A DNA stretch of 64,000 nucleotides from an uncultured Bacilli bacterium (GTDB lineage: Bacteria > Bacillota_I > Bacilli_A > RF39 > UBA660). A program made the position numbers and the translations under genes. Each line of letters starts with the position of its first letter. Position 1 is the stretch's first letter. This document shows positions 17,563 to 27,106 of the stretch, one piece after another. Under the pieces are notes generated by a model. It worked only from the letters and a program-made list of their open reading frames with translations. It had not been told where the DNA came from and did not search any database. The stretch lies in contig CAKOLW010000001.1 in assembly GCA_934096405.1 (NCBI GenBank), positions 31,675 to 95,674 of the forward strand, read 5' to 3'.

Positions 17563-19133
17563 AGTTCATCAGTCACCTTTTTTATAGTAGTATAATTTGT
17601 TATATATTTATTATAATAAACACTCTTTTTTAAAATTTCCGAATTAAAATTATCTTCTCCAAGTTGTTCCACCATTGTTTTTTTACCAGAAAATAAATTA
17701 ACTCCGAACCCAATTTTATCTCCATCAATTTTAGCACCTATACTAGCTAAAACAGTAGGATACATATCAAATGAAGAAAACATTCTATTTTTAGTATATT
17801 TTGTATCTATTGAACTATTAATAAAAACATTATAAATAGTTCTTTTATAATTAGGATATTCACTAAAATATTCTGAGTTCATATTAGGATGATCACCTGT
17901 AAGAACTATAGTTGTATTTTCATAAAAATCTTGTTCCTTAATCCAATCTATAAATTCACTCACCATTTTAGAAGAACAGGCATATGAATTAGATAAAGGT
18001 TCATCAAATTCTTTGTCACAACTTTTATCTGTATAACCATCTTTAAAATGTGTATCCATTGTAAAAATACTAACTGAAAAAGGCTTTTCTTCTTGAGCAA
18101 GTTTTAAAATTTCATCTTTAGAAAATTCTAACACTTTTTTATCTTCTACACCTTCCCAAACATGATACCCGCTAGGTACTAATCCACGATTAACCATTTC
18201 ATAATAATCTAAAATTTCATAATTACCATGAGTTGTGTAATATTTATCTGTTCCTGCAAAGAATCTCCCTGTTCCTTGAATTAATTCAAGGTTATAACCT
18301 TCATCTTTTAGAACATCCCCTAAGTTTCTCACATTAGGCATAAATTCCTCAACCATATCATAATCATTTCCAAGCTCAACTAAAATTGGAGTCCCAGATG
18401 TTTGACTAACAGTTGCCGCAATTGTCCAAGCCGTAGTTGAAAGTCTATATGCTCCACCCAACTTATCAGTATTTGAAAAACTAATATTATCTAAAGCTAT
18501 TTTTTCTAATTCAGGTATTCTAGATTTACTAAAGGCACCACCATTTTCCGGAGAAACTAAACTAGCTTCCATACTTTCAAGGTACAAAATAATTAAATTT
18601 TTCTTTTTTTCAGGGAATTTAATCTCAACTTCATTAGTATTTACATAACTAGTTTCATAAATATCTCCACTAGTTAAATTATTTTTAATATAAGTATGTG
18701 CTCCCAGTTTAAACAAAATAAACACACAACTAACTAAAAAAATAACCAATGAATAAACTATTTTGTGTTTAAATAACACTGGAAATAATTCAATTTCTTT
18801 ATTCTTTATTTGTAAACTTATTCTAATCTTTTTACTATTTAAAATTGGAACAATAAACAAAAAAAATAAAACAATAAATAATCCAGCACAAGCTTTAACT
18901 CCCTCATAAAATACAGAACTTCCAAATCCTGTCTTAGGACTAATCAAATAAAAAACAATTTCATAAAAGCTAACATTGCTTAAAAACTTTTCGATATAAA
19001 AACTTAAACAAAATACACCAATTGATAATATTAAAACTAAGAAAGATATTATATTACTTATTATTCTTAATATTTTTTTTGTTTTTGCTTTCTTTATTTG
19101 ACTTTGCTTCTTTAAATTTCTCTTTTCTTTCAT
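17550..19133 (-). CDS. OpgB/MdoB-like phosphoglycerol transferase (sulfatase fold)
   Basis: This 527-residue membrane enzyme has about four N-terminal transmembrane helices and a large extracytoplasmic sulfatase-fold domain from about residue 185. LYLESMEAS opens the catalytic fold. TTAWTIAATVSQTSG resembles the OpgB/MdoB active-site segment, with the presumed nucleophilic threonine. TMDTHFKDGY and LTGDHPNM supply metal ligands. The family moves phosphoglycerol from phosphatidylglycerol to a glycan. Here it would decorate the polysaccharide made by the neighbouring genes and release diacylglycerol. Its N-terminus is encoded inside the preceding small gene (80-base overlap), yet AGAGGTAG stands before this ATG. 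Confidence 0.83.
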   Translation of the reverse strand: MKEKRNLKKQSQIKKAKTKKILRIISNIISFLVLILSIGVFCLSFYIEKFLSNVSFYEIVFYLISPKTGFGSSVFYEGVKACAGLFIVLFFLFIVPILNSKKIRISLQIKNKEIELFPVLFKHKIVYSLVIFLVSCVFILFKLGAHTYIKNNLTSGDIYETSYVNTNEVEIKFPEKKKNLIILYLESMEASLVSPENGGAFSKSRIPELEKIALDNISFSNTDKLGGAYRLSTTAWTIAATVSQTSGTPILVELGNDYDMVEEFMPNVRNLGDVLKDEGYNLELIQGTGRFFAGTDKYYTTHGNYEILDYYEMVNRGLVPSGYHVWEGVEDKKVLEFSKDEILKLAQEEKPFSVSIFTMDTHFKDGYTDKSCDKEFDEPLSNSYACSSKMVSEFIDWIKEQDFYENTTIVLTGDHPNMNSEYFSEYPNYKRTIYNVFINSSIDTKYTKNRMFSSFDMYPTVLASIGAKIDGDKIGFGVNLFSGKKTMVEQLGEDNFNSEILKKSVYYNKYITNYTTIKKVTDELEDN

Positions 19134-19437
19134 TATTTGCTACCTCTTTAACATCTACTTTTAAACTAATATATTTACTTATTACTAAAAACAATACACT
19201 TAAAATTACAGAAATAATTAAACTACATAAAGAATATTTAATAGTAAAAATATTGTTGAAATTAAAAGTTTTTACTCCTTTAATATTATACATAAATATA
19301 TAACTAATTAAATTAGTTAACAAAGTATTTAATAAATAAATGTAAATACTTAACTTTTCATTCTCTTTTCCAGTATTCCTTAAATAAATAATTGTACCTA
19401 AACTACTAGGTAACATTAATGCTATAAACTTATTCAT
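19054..19437 (-). CDS. Small membrane protein with basic tail
   Basis: The 127-residue protein is not recognised. Three hydrophobic segments (about 1-20, 30-52 and 68-92) are followed by a tail of some 30 residues rich in Lys, Glu and Asn. The last 80 bases overlap the OpgB-like gene in another frame. CAGGAG precedes the ATG, and a TATAAT lies 10-15 bases further up, so expression is plausible. The conserved-looking start and overlap suggest a partner of the downstream phosphoglycerol transferase; this is inference from position only. Confidence 0.7.
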   Translation of the reverse strand: MNKFIALMLPSSLGTIIYLRNTGKENEKLSIYIYLLNTLLTNLISYIFMYNIKGVKTFNFNNIFTIKYSLCSLIISVILSVLFLVISKYISLKVDVKEVANNERKEKFKEAKSNKESKNKKNIKNNK

Positions 19438-19470
19438 AATTCATCTCCTGCTTAAGTATTATACTACATA

Positions 19471-19498
19471 TAAAAAGAAAAAGAAATATCAGTATTTA
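19471..19498 (-). terminator. Terminator after gpsA
   Basis: On the minus strand AAATA-CTGA-TATTT is followed by CTTTTTCTTTTT, immediately after the gpsA stop. A nearly identical element ends the gene at 21569. Confidence 0.45.
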
Positions 19499-20464
19499 CT
19501 TTTCTATAAGAAATCTCAATATTTCTTCTTTTTCCTTATTTCCAATAATAATATCACTTATTAAATCCACTATAGTCATTTTAACATGTTCTCTTTTAAT
19601 AAGTTCTTTAATACTTTTTAAAGTATATAACCCTTCTACAGTTGTATTTTTTCCATATACTTCAGCTTCTTCTAACTTGCCTTCACCAATTAAATGACCA
19701 TAACTAAAATTTCTACTATTAGTACTAGTACAAGTCATTAAAATATCACCAAATCCACTAAATGAAAGAATAGTTTTCTTATTACCACCTAATGCATCTA
19801 TTAATTCTTTAATATCATTTAAACTTTCAGTTAAAAATAAAGCTTTTGTTGAATCAGTAACATTCATTCCGTCTAATATACCAGAAGCAATTGCCATAAC
19901 ATTCTTTATCGCCCCACATATTTGTACACCAATAACATCTTGTGTCTCTCTTAACTTAACAGTATTACTTTCCATTGATTTTTTAATAAAATTCTTAGTT
20001 CTAACATTAGTAGTAGCCAAACTAAGTCCAACAGGTACATTTAACACTATATCTCTAGCAAAAGTTGGTCCCGATATTACAGCAATCTTATTACTATTTA
20101 TATGTCTCTCAACTACATCAGTCAAAAAATCACACGTATCATTTTCAATACCCTTAGTTGCAATTAAAATATGCATATCTTTAGTTATAAATTTACTTAT
20201 CAATTTAGAAGTACTATCTACTGCAAAAGCTGGTACTGCTATAACAACTAAATTTGACTTATTTAAAGCTCTCTTAATACTACTTGTTATCTTAACATTA
20301 TCAGGAATTATATAATCTGGTAATTTATCACTCACCCTTTTAACATTTAACATCTTTTCTTCATCTTTACTAAAAGTCCATAACATAACATTATGTTTAT
20401 TTCTATTAAATATACTAGATAAAGCAATACCATAAGCTCCACTCCCTAAAATACATACCTTCAT
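19496..20464 (-). CDS. gpsA: NAD(P)H-dependent glycerol-3-phosphate dehydrogenase
   Basis: The cytosolic enzyme reduces dihydroxyacetone phosphate to sn-glycerol-3-phosphate, the backbone for phospholipids and glycerol-phosphate polymers. At 322 residues it has normal length. The N-terminal dinucleotide fold carries GSGAYG (8-13). SGPTFARD and CGAIKNVMAIASGILDG belong to the catalytic domain. Its ATG overlaps the stop of the TagO-like gene as TAATG, so the two are translationally coupled. The placement in an envelope cluster suggests supply of glycerol phosphate for teichoic-acid-like decoration. Confidence 0.96.
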   Translation of the reverse strand: MKVCILGSGAYGIALSSIFNRNKHNVMLWTFSKDEEKMLNVKRVSDKLPDYIIPDNVKITSSIKRALNKSNLVVIAVPAFAVDSTSKLISKFITKDMHILIATKGIENDTCDFLTDVVERHINSNKIAVISGPTFARDIVLNVPVGLSLATTNVRTKNFIKKSMESNTVKLRETQDVIGVQICGAIKNVMAIASGILDGMNVTDSTKALFLTESLNDIKELIDALGGNKKTILSFSGFGDILMTCTSTNSRNFSYGHLIGEGKLEEAEVYGKNTTVEGLYTLKSIKELIKREHVKMTIVDLISDIIIGNKEKEEILRFLIEK

Positions 20465-21513
20465 TACTTATCTTTCACTTTCTTTCCATTATCAAATATA
20501 ACATTAGTTTTAAACACTAAAAATAATATTAAAAATGCTAACAACACATAAAATATAATCATTTCTTTTCTATAACCAATACTATATAAAATAGTAACAG
20601 CACTAAATATCATATCTATAAAATAAATTATTAAAATAGTTTTTCTAGTACTCAATTTCTTTAATAATTGATGATGAATATGTTCTTTATCAGCTTCACC
20701 AATAGGTCTTTTATGTATAGTTCTCCTTATAATGGCAAATAAAGTATCAATAATAGGTAAAATCAAAAGTACCATTGGAATTATTAAACTAGTTAAAGTT
20801 ACAGTTTTGAATCCAAGCAACATAATAACACTTATCATTAGTCCTAAAAAAGTACTTCCAGTATCACCCATAAATATTTTAGCTGGCGGAAAATTATGAA
20901 CAAGAAAACCTGTTGTAGCACCAAACATAATAAATGAAAGCATTATATCAAGTCCACCTAATTTATTTAAAATTAAAGCAATTATTCCAATAGTTAAAAA
21001 ATAAATAGAACTTATACCAGCACACAACCCATCTAATCCATCTATCAAATTAATCGCATTTATAATTGATACTATTAGCAAAACAGTTATTGGATAAGAC
21101 CATTTACCTAAATAAGCATTTATACTAAACATATCAAAATAATCTAACTTTAATCCTCCATAAAAAACTATAATACAGGCAACTAAAATATGTACTAAAA
21201 ATTTAATTTTCGCAGGTATCGGTTTAATATCATCAAATATACCAAGTAATAATATTAAAAATGATGCTATTAAAATAGATAACATTAAAGTACTCTCTTT
21301 ACCAAATAATATGTATCCTAATAAAAACGATAAAAATATTCCTATTCCACCAAGTAATGGAGTTGGTTTTTTATGAGCACTTCTATTGTTAGGTACATCC
21401 AATATATTAGTATGTATAGCCACTAATTTACTTAAATATACAAATATTACTGAACTAACAAAAGTAACAGCTACTATTAAAAATACATTATGTCCATTCA
21501 CATTAAAATTCAC
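20464..21513 (-). CDS. tagO: Undecaprenyl-phosphate sugar-1-phosphate transferase (TagO/WecA type)
   Basis: This MraY/WecA-superfamily membrane enzyme would transfer a HexNAc-1-phosphate to undecaprenyl phosphate and start a surface polymer. It has about 10-11 helices. Signature loops are DVPNNRSAHKKPTPLLGG near the N-terminus, NLIDGLDGLCAG, KIFMGDTGSTFLG, and the cytosolic RRTIHKRPIGEADKEHIHH. The frame opens with GTG 21522, which overlaps GAGG. GTG 21513 sits nine bases after GAGG and is preferred. The gene is followed directly by gpsA. The donor is most likely UDP-GlcNAc by family, but this is not shown by the sequence. Confidence 0.9.
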   Translation of the reverse strand: MNFNVNGHNVFLIVAVTFVSSVIFVYLSKLVAIHTNILDVPNNRSAHKKPTPLLGGIGIFLSFLLGYILFGKESTLMLSILIASFLILLLGIFDDIKPIPAKIKFLVHILVACIIVFYGGLKLDYFDMFSINAYLGKWSYPITVLLIVSIINAINLIDGLDGLCAGISSIYFLTIGIIALILNKLGGLDIMLSFIMFGATTGFLVHNFPPAKIFMGDTGSTFLGLMISVIMLLGFKTVTLTSLIIPMVLLILPIIDTLFAIIRRTIHKRPIGEADKEHIHHQLLKKLSTRKTILIIYFIDMIFSAVTILYSIGYRKEMIIFYVLLAFLILFLVFKTNVIFDNGKKVKDK

Positions 21514-21551
21514 TTCTATCACCCTCTAAACAAATTATACTATAAAAATTA

Positions 21552-21578
21552 TAAAAGAAAAAGAAATATTAATATTTG
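21552..21578 (-). terminator. Terminator after the 21569 gene
   Basis: On the minus strand AAATATTAATATTT is followed by CTTTTTCTTTT, the same arrangement as at 19471-19498. The stem overlaps the stop codon region. Confidence 0.4.
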
Positions 21579-22108
21579 CTATAAACATTTCCTAGAATAT
21601 CTATAAATAAAGGAGTACATCCAGCATCTCCAATAGAATACTCTATATTATTATCTATTACATTTACAATGTATTTAAAATTTAATTTTTCTATATCTTG
21701 TTCTTCCATCTCAACACAAAATCTATATAATGAGCCATCCAAAGTAGTATAGTAGACATAATTAAATCCACCATTTCCTTCACCAACTACAAAGAAATTA
21801 ATTACATCTTTAGCCATCACATAATCTTCATACTTACCACCTTGATTTAAAATTAACTCATTGTTAGTATTAACCATTAATGTATAACTACCTACTACTT
21901 CACTATTAATCATTTTAATATTTCTATATTGTTCATTATTACTATTTAAATTATTCATACTTTTTTTATAATTATTAACATATAATTTGTATTTTTCTTC
22001 ATCACTAATTTCTCCACAATTTTTAGAATTATTTTTAAACAAGAAATATGCTAATACAAGTATACAACTAATTAAAACAATTATAATAATATCTTTAAAC
22101 CTATTCAC
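21569..22108 (-). CDS. Membrane-anchored protein of unknown function
   Basis: This 179-residue protein has one N-terminal transmembrane anchor (about residues 6-24) and an extracytoplasmic domain rich in Asn, Tyr and Glu. I do not recognise a domain. GTG 22108 overlaps the upstream stop by eight bases and has AAGGGG upstream. Its coupling to the O-antigen-ligase-like gene suggests a role in the same surface polymer. It ends with a Cys-containing GDAGCTPLF segment. Confidence 0.7.
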   Translation of the reverse strand: MNRFKDIIIIVLISCILVLAYFLFKNNSKNCGEISDEEKYKLYVNNYKKSMNNLNSNNEQYRNIKMINSEVVGSYTLMVNTNNELILNQGGKYEDYVMAKDVINFFVVGEGNGGFNYVYYTTLDGSLYRFCVEMEEQDIEKLNFKYIVNVIDNNIEYSIGDAGCTPLFIDILGNVYSKY

Positions 22109-23345
22109 TTAATTTACCCCTTCCCATATTTAATATTAATGCTACAAATATACTAATCGCAGGTGTAATAAATATATGTCCTTGAAATAAAGCAAGTAAC
22201 ATTATTAACAATATAGATATAAATGTATTAACACTCACAAAATTAATAGAATTATTTTTAAAAAACATTACTATCATATATATAACTGGTATAAAGAATA
22301 AAACAAATCCTATAATACCTTCTCTATAAAATATATCAAAATAATCCATTTCAACTATTTTAAGATTAACTGAATCTGTACTATAATTTTCTATATAACC
22401 TATACCAAATATCTTTTCTAGAATAGGACTTTTATTATAATTATGTCTAGTTCTTTCTTCCATAGATAGCCTTTGACTAAATACAAAATGATCTAAAAAT
22501 TCTTTACTAAATACTTTAACATCATTCTTTTTCAAAAAGTTATAATGTATTTTTAAATTTTCATAAAAGCTTGTTTTAGGTATCACATAAGCACTAACTC
22601 CACAAAGTAATATTAAACTACTAAATATTATAACAATACTTTTCTTTTTCTTAGATTTAAATAATTTATAAACATAATATAAAAGATTAAAAAATAGTAT
22701 TATACCCAATCCTAAAACAGGTGTCTTAGTTCCTAAACTAAATACGCTATAAAGTGCAATTGCACCCAAAATAACTATTAAAAACTTAGGTAATTTTTTT
22801 ATTTCACTTAATATTATAGGTAATAAAATAACTAATATAGAACCTACTACATTTGCTGAATAAAACCATCCAGTCATACCAGTTTTACTATGTGAATAAC
22901 TTTTGAATCCAATACCAAGAACATTAGGTATAAATGTTAATAAAACATAAATTATCCACAAATACATAAGCTCTTTCTTACTAATTTTATTATCTTTGTA
23001 AATAACTCCTAAACTTATCAACAAAAATACAAAATAATAAGTTGATATTGTGTTCTTAAACTCATACATAAACACACTCATATCTTTATCAAATACCATA
23101 ATTAATGTATGAATAATAATTGTAATAATTAAAGTCGATACATATATTAAAGTTTTCTTTTTATTTTCATACTCCCCAAAATATAAATATAAAACCATTA
23201 AACCCATAAATACTAATCTAATCAAAGATGTAACAAAGTTATCAACATTATTATAAATTAACACCGCAGCCAAAACATCTAAAAATGGTTGTATAAACAA
23301 GAATATTTTTAAGAACTTATTATTATTTATTATCTTTTTCATCAT
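22101..23345 (-). CDS. O-antigen ligase/polymerase-like membrane protein (Wzy/WaaL family)
   Basis: The 414-residue protein has about eleven hydrophobic helices with one longer extracytoplasmic loop around residues 255-325 (contains [17 protein letters not shown]), as in Wzy and WaaL proteins. These polymerise lipid-linked repeat units or ligate the polymer to an acceptor. In a Gram-positive context, polymerisation or attachment to the wall or to a lipid is likely. It overlaps the acetyltransferase gene by 23 bases. GGAGAA lies before the start; ATG 23345 and ATG 23342 are both possible. Confidence 0.78.
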   Translation of the reverse strand: MMKKIINNNKFLKIFLFIQPFLDVLAAVLIYNNVDNFVTSLIRLVFMGLMVLYLYFGEYENKKKTLIYVSTLIITIIIHTLIMVFDKDMSVFMYEFKNTISTYYFVFLLISLGVIYKDNKISKKELMYLWIIYVLLTFIPNVLGIGFKSYSHSKTGMTGWFYSANVVGSILVILLPIILSEIKKLPKFLIVILGAIALYSVFSLGTKTPVLGLGIILFFNLLYYVYKLFKSKKKKSIVIIFSSLILLCGVSAYVIPKTSFYENLKIHYNFLKKNDVKVFSKEFLDHFVFSQRLSMEERTRHNYNKSPILEKIFGIGYIENYSTDSVNLKIVEMDYFDIFYREGIIGFVLFFIPVIYMIVMFFKNNSINFVSVNTFISILLIMLLALFQGHIFITPAISIFVALILNMGRGKLSE

Positions 23346-23880
23346 TAAACATTCTCCATAAATTATCTATTTCTATAATATCATTAGTATAAGTTTTCTC
23401 TCTTTTAGAAACATACTCATCAAAGGTACATATCTTCTTAGCTGGATTTCCACCCACGACAGTATTATCAGGAATATCTTTCGTAACCACACTTCCAGAA
23501 CCAATAATAACATTATTTCCTATTTTAATATTTGGTAGAATCACACTATTGGAACCTATAAATACATTATCTCCAACTTTAATAGGTCTTAAATAATAAG
23601 GATAATATTTATTATATTCCATATTATTTAAAACATTATGTATAATATCATGATTTATAAAAGTAACATCACTAGCAACTGTAACATTATTACCAAAACT
23701 AATCATTTTAGCATCACTTGGTAACTTTCTTGGTTGAAAAAAGAAATTATCGCCCACACTATAAAAAATATTCTTTTTAACTATATACTTACTCCTTTTA
23801 TAAGCATCAAATATTAGAAAAACTCTAAATCTAATAAATTGTTTTTTAACATAACTTTTCACTTTATCACCTACATTCAT
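23323..23880 (-). CDS. Left-handed beta-helix acetyltransferase
   Basis: This 185-residue hexapeptide-repeat acyltransferase is related to maltose/galactoside O-acetyltransferases. Residues about 60-155 carry the repeats, including [17 protein letters not shown] and [15 protein letters not shown], and end with the usual [14 protein letters not shown]. The presumed catalytic His lies in FINHDIIHN. It would O-acetylate a sugar of the surface glycan. It overlaps its neighbours on both sides (14 and 23 bases). Confidence 0.85.
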   Translation of the reverse strand: MNVGDKVKSYVKKQFIRFRVFLIFDAYKRSKYIVKKNIFYSVGDNFFFQPRKLPSDAKMISFGNNVTVASDVTFINHDIIHNVLNNMEYNKYYPYYLRPIKVGDNVFIGSNSVILPNIKIGNNVIIGSGSVVTKDIPDNTVVGGNPAKKICTFDEYVSKREKTYTNDIIEIDNLWRMFNDEKDNK

Positions 23881-24490
23881 CTATTATTGATAAAATTAAA
23901 TCTACACTAATATCAATAAATTTTTCAATATTTTTTAAATCAAACATATAATTTTTACTTTCTTTACTATTTTCAATTATTATACCAATTTTATCAACAA
24001 CTAATTTAATATTATTCATTGGTATTTCTTCAATAATATAATTAAATTTAGGTAATTCATTATAAAATATTTTTAAATCTAAATTATATTTATCAATTAA
24101 TTTAATATTTAAATCAGTATAATCATTATATATATAATTTATAAGTGTATCTTCATCATATTTCACAACTGAACCATCTAATCTTTTAATCATTGTATCA
24201 TTATATAATTCACTCATAAAATACTTAAACCATAAATAATCAGTATACAAATGTATAAAATAGCCCAATACAAAATCATCTGTTAAATTAGATTTATATT
24301 TATTTAAAAATTTACCAATATCAGGAATATCAGAACCAGCTTCACTAATAAAATGACTCTTTATTTTATTCTCACCAATTAGCTTAGATATATCAGGCGA
24401 AATACTACCTATTAATAATTTATTACTATCTCTATTTAATTTTTTATTTAACTCATTAGCAACTACTAAATGAATAACTGCTGAAGCCAT
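23867..24490 (-). CDS. Zinc-dependent phospholipase C-like protein
   Basis: The 207-residue helical protein resembles the zinc-dependent phospholipase C fold. Probable metal ligands are His in [11 protein letters not shown], Asp in SISPDISK, His in KSHFIS, and His/Asp in [10 protein letters not shown]. Such small cytosolic homologues have no settled function. The frame can be extended to 24544, but MASAVIHL is the family-type start and GGATGTGG lies upstream of ATG 24490. It is the first gene of the 24.5-19.4 kb unit. Confidence 0.7.
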   Translation of the reverse strand: MASAVIHLVVANELNKKLNRDSNKLLIGSISPDISKLIGENKIKSHFISEAGSDIPDIGKFLNKYKSNLTDDFVLGYFIHLYTDYLWFKYFMSELYNDTMIKRLDGSVVKYDEDTLINYIYNDYTDLNIKLIDKYNLDLKIFYNELPKFNYIIEEIPMNNIKLVVDKIGIIIENSKESKNYMFDLKNIEKFIDISVDLILSIIDECR

Positions 24491-24544
24491 TTTTACCACA
24501 TCCATTATAATTATATCAATATTAAAGATTAAATAAAAGAACAA

Positions 24545-24573
24545 TTTACTTTACACAATAATACCAATATAAT
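24545..24573 (+). promoter_or_regulatory. Promoter of the isochorismatase/HExxH/C39-like operon
   Basis: TTTACT (24545-24550) and TATAAT (24568-24573) are exactly 17 bases apart, 46 bases before the start at 24620. Confidence 0.65.
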
Positions 24574-24619
24574 TTGACTAATCTAATAACTGATGATATA
24601 AATAAGTTAGGAGAATGAT

Positions 24620-25102
24620 ATGAAAAATATGTTATTAATTATAGATTTACAAAATAATTTTATAAATGAAAATACAAAAGATATACCTGATAAAATAAAA
24701 GATTATATTGAAACAAATACTTTAGATTATGTATGTTTTACTAAATTTATAAATGAACTTGATAATAATTTTTATAATAAATTAAATTATATAGGATGTG
24801 TAGAAGATGAAGATAGAGAAATTGTTCTAAACACTGATAATTATAAAATATTTACTAAGAAAACATATACTGCATTAAATGAAGAATTAAAAGAATATAT
24901 AAAACTTAATAATATAAATACAATCTATTTATGTGGGATTGATACAGATGCTTGTGTTTTAAAAACAGCATTAGACCTTTTTGATTATAATTTAGATGTT
25001 AAAATATTAAAAGATTTATGTATGAGTCACTCAGGAATAGATTATCATAATTATGCACTGATACTTCTTGAAAAATTAATAGGAAAAAATAATATAATTT
25101 AG
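24620..25102 (+). CDS. Isochorismatase-fold cysteine hydrolase
   Basis: This 160-residue member of the isochorismatase/nicotinamidase superfamily has the full catalytic triad: Asp9 (IIDLQNNF), Lys80 or Lys81 (FTKKTYTA) and Cys112 (GIDTDACVLKTA). A cis-peptide region precedes the cysteine as usual. Nicotinamidase is one possible activity, but the metal-site residues are not clear, so the substrate stays open. GGAG precedes the ATG. It is the first of three tightly packed genes; the others look like proteases. Confidence 0.88.
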   Translation: MKNMLLIIDLQNNFINENTKDIPDKIKDYIETNTLDYVCFTKFINELDNNFYNKLNYIGCVEDEDREIVLNTDNYKIFTKKTYTALNEELKEYIKLNNINTIYLCGIDTDACVLKTALDLFDYNLDVKILKDLCMSHSGIDYHNYALILLEKLIGKNNII

Positions 25103-25111
25103 GAGAATACC

Positions 25112-25978
25112 ATGGAAAACTATTTAGAAAACTTAAAAATAAAATTTAATTATTCTGATGATATGATAAGACTATTAAATTCTGTCATACCAGCGATTAT
25201 TAGAGTATTTGGAGAAGAACATACTGAAACGATTTTGCGTGCTATTAATGAATGTGAAATACATATACAAGGGCCCACTGAGAATACTCAAGATTATTTA
25301 AATACTTATTTTAATACTCAAGAAAAATGGCAAATACCAACAACAGGTGGTGCTTTCTATCATAAAAATATAAAGGTTACAGAAACAGGATTAGAGTCAA
25401 AATCAATTGTATATATAAGAACTCCATATAAAAAAGAATTTATCTTAGACAATAACAAACTAGATACAATTGTACATGAACTATGTCACGCTATTAAAGG
25501 CTACAAAAAAGAAAAATTAATTAATGGTAAAGTATATGATTCAACTGGTCTAAATAAAGATATATGTGATATAGAAAATGGTAAAATAGAAGTAAAAGAA
25601 ACAAGTATGTTAGGTATTGAAGAAGCATTAAATACAGTAACTACTGCAAAAATATGCAAGTTGATAACTGGAGAGTATCAAATAAAGAGTTATGGCAGAG
25701 CCAGTAGTATTGCTGAATTGTTATTACAAAATGATGAACTAAAAAAACTATTATTTAGAGCACAATTTAAAGAAGATAATGAGTGGATTGAATACTTAGG
25801 AGAGGAAAATGCAAAAATAATATGTAAAAATTTAGATACATTAGTCAATGCAATGTACGCACCTTGGAGTGAAGTTAATACACCCGAAAAAAGAAAAGCA
25901 CATAATGAAAGACTTAATAAATTATGTGAAGAAACATATGATTTTACCAGTGAAATATTGAAAAGTAAAAGTTTATAA
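25112..25978 (+). CDS. Putative HExxH metallopeptidase-like protein
   Basis: This 288-residue protein is not a family I can name. It contains HELCH at 122-126, a classical HExxH zinc-binding motif, preceded by a hydrophobic strand and followed about 45 residues later by GIEEALN, where a glutamate could be the third ligand. There is no signal peptide, so it is probably cytosolic. It lies nine bases after the isochorismatase-like gene and nine bases before a C39-like peptidase gene. A peptide-processing role is an inference from motif and company. Confidence 0.7.
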   Translation: MENYLENLKIKFNYSDDMIRLLNSVIPAIIRVFGEEHTETILRAINECEIHIQGPTENTQDYLNTYFNTQEKWQIPTTGGAFYHKNIKVTETGLESKSIVYIRTPYKKEFILDNNKLDTIVHELCHAIKGYKKEKLINGKVYDSTGLNKDICDIENGKIEVKETSMLGIEEALNTVTTAKICKLITGEYQIKSYGRASSIAELLLQNDELKKLLFRAQFKEDNEWIEYLGEENAKIICKNLDTLVNAMYAPWSEVNTPEKRKAHNERLNKLCEETYDFTSEILKSKSL

Positions 25979-25987
25979 GGAGAATTT

Positions 25988-26563
25988 ATGAAAATACCAT
26001 TAAGATTTCAAGTTACAGAATTTGATTGTGGAACAGTATCGCTTTTAAATGCATTTAGTTACTTATTTGAAAGAGAAGAAATACCAGCTTTATTAGTTAA
26101 ATCGATATTTAAATACACATTGGACTGCTATGATGATAAAGGCAATCTTGGACAAGGCGGAACTAGTAGAGAAGCAATAAAAAAATTAACAAAGTGGATA
26201 ACAAATTATACTAATGAAAACAATTTTAATGTTAAGTGTATAAGACTAGAAAAGGAACAAGTCACTTTAGAAAAAATGAAAGAATGTATAAATAATAATG
26301 GTGTAGTTTTTATAAGATGTTATCAAGAATGTGAACATTATGTAATTATAACTAAAATAACTAAAAATTATGTTTATATATTTGACCCATACTATTTAGA
26401 TAGAAATGAGTATGATAATGATAATTCTGTTAAAATGATACTTAATAAACCATTTGATTACAATAGAAGAGTAACCATAGAAAGAGTATTTAGTGAAACA
26501 AAAAAGGATTTTTCATTAGGTTCAGTTTACAATAGAGAATGTGTTTTAATTAATAAGTATTGA
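25988..26563 (+). CDS. C39-like cysteine peptidase
   Basis: The 191-residue papain-fold protein has a C39 layout: Gln8 (oxyanion) and Cys14 in RFQVTEFDCGTVSLLNAF, His117 in CEHYVIIT and Asp133 in FDPYY. Classical C39 domains are the leader peptidases of bacteriocin ABC transporters. Here no transporter domain is fused, so it may be a stand-alone peptidase or an amide hydrolase. AAGGAG precedes the ATG. It ends the three-gene operon; the next promoter overlaps its TGA stop. Confidence 0.82.
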   Translation: MKIPLRFQVTEFDCGTVSLLNAFSYLFEREEIPALLVKSIFKYTLDCYDDKGNLGQGGTSREAIKKLTKWITNYTNENNFNVKCIRLEKEQVTLEKMKECINNNGVVFIRCYQECEHYVIITKITKNYVYIFDPYYLDRNEYDNDNSVKMILNKPFDYNRRVTIERVFSETKKDFSLGSVYNRECVLINKY

Positions 26564-26588
26564 CATAATACCCTTCTAACATATAAAA
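26560..26588 (+). promoter_or_regulatory. Promoter overlapping the preceding stop codon
   Basis: TTGACA at 26560-26565 contains the TGA stop of the C39-like gene, and TATAAA follows at 26582-26587 (16-base spacing). It would drive the small membrane protein at 26624. Confidence 0.6.
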
Positions 26589-26623
26589 TTTAATTAGAAT
26601 ATGTGATTGAAGGGAGGATAATT

Positions 26624-27097
26624 ATGAGAATAACTGGTTATGATGACTATTATGATGATTATGGATCAAATTTAATTAGTAGTAATCCATTTGAATCTAT
26701 GAGTGCTGGTCCAAGTCAAACATTTGGAACAGTGGCACTTATTTTAGCAATAATCATTTCATTAGTAGCTTATTTTGAATTTGTTAAATCAGGTAAAACT
26801 TATGCACAAAAATTTGTAAATTGGTTAAAAGAATTCTTAAACTTCAAAAGAATTTTTATTGAAAATTTACTTAAATTTGGATATTTATTTGTAGCAGTTT
26901 ACATTACTATCTATTCATTTGGATTAATTAAATTAAGTTTCTGGGCATTCTTATTAATACTAATTGTAGGTAATATTATTGCAAGACTTATATTTGAATT
27001 TAGTTTAATGATGATTATGATATGGAAAAATACATCTGAAGTAAGTAGTGATTTAAACAAAATAGTTAATAAAGATAAAGAAGAAAAGACCAATTAA
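26624..27097 (+). CDS. Small membrane protein, possibly DUF4282-like
   Basis: This 157-residue protein starts with an acidic, Tyr-rich stretch (ITGYDDYYDDYGS), then has about three hydrophobic helices and a Lys/Glu-rich tail. The arrangement FKRIFIENLLKFGYLF followed by a second pair of helices recalls DUF4282 proteins, but I cannot confirm this. The frame is open from 26603; ATG 26624 is chosen because GGGAGG lies seven bases before it. It has its own promoter and terminator, so it is monocistronic. Confidence 0.72.
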   Translation: MRITGYDDYYDDYGSNLISSNPFESMSAGPSQTFGTVALILAIIISLVAYFEFVKSGKTYAQKFVNWLKEFLNFKRIFIENLLKFGYLFVAVYITIYSFGLIKLSFWAFLLILIVGNIIARLIFEFSLMMIMIWKNTSEVSSDLNKIVNKDKEEKTN

Positions 27098-27106
27098 AGG
27101 TCTTTT
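27085..27106. terminator. Bidirectional terminator between convergent genes
   Basis: AAAAGACC and GGTCTTTT form a stem that is followed by T-runs on both strands. The loop holds both stop codons, TAA of the plus gene (27095-27097) and TAA of the minus gene (27096-27094). Confidence 0.8.

Noticed and set aside
25988..26563. Bacteriocin export system at the C39-like gene
   Set aside because: There is no ABC transporter domain, no double-glycine leader peptide gene, and the protein is only the peptidase fold.
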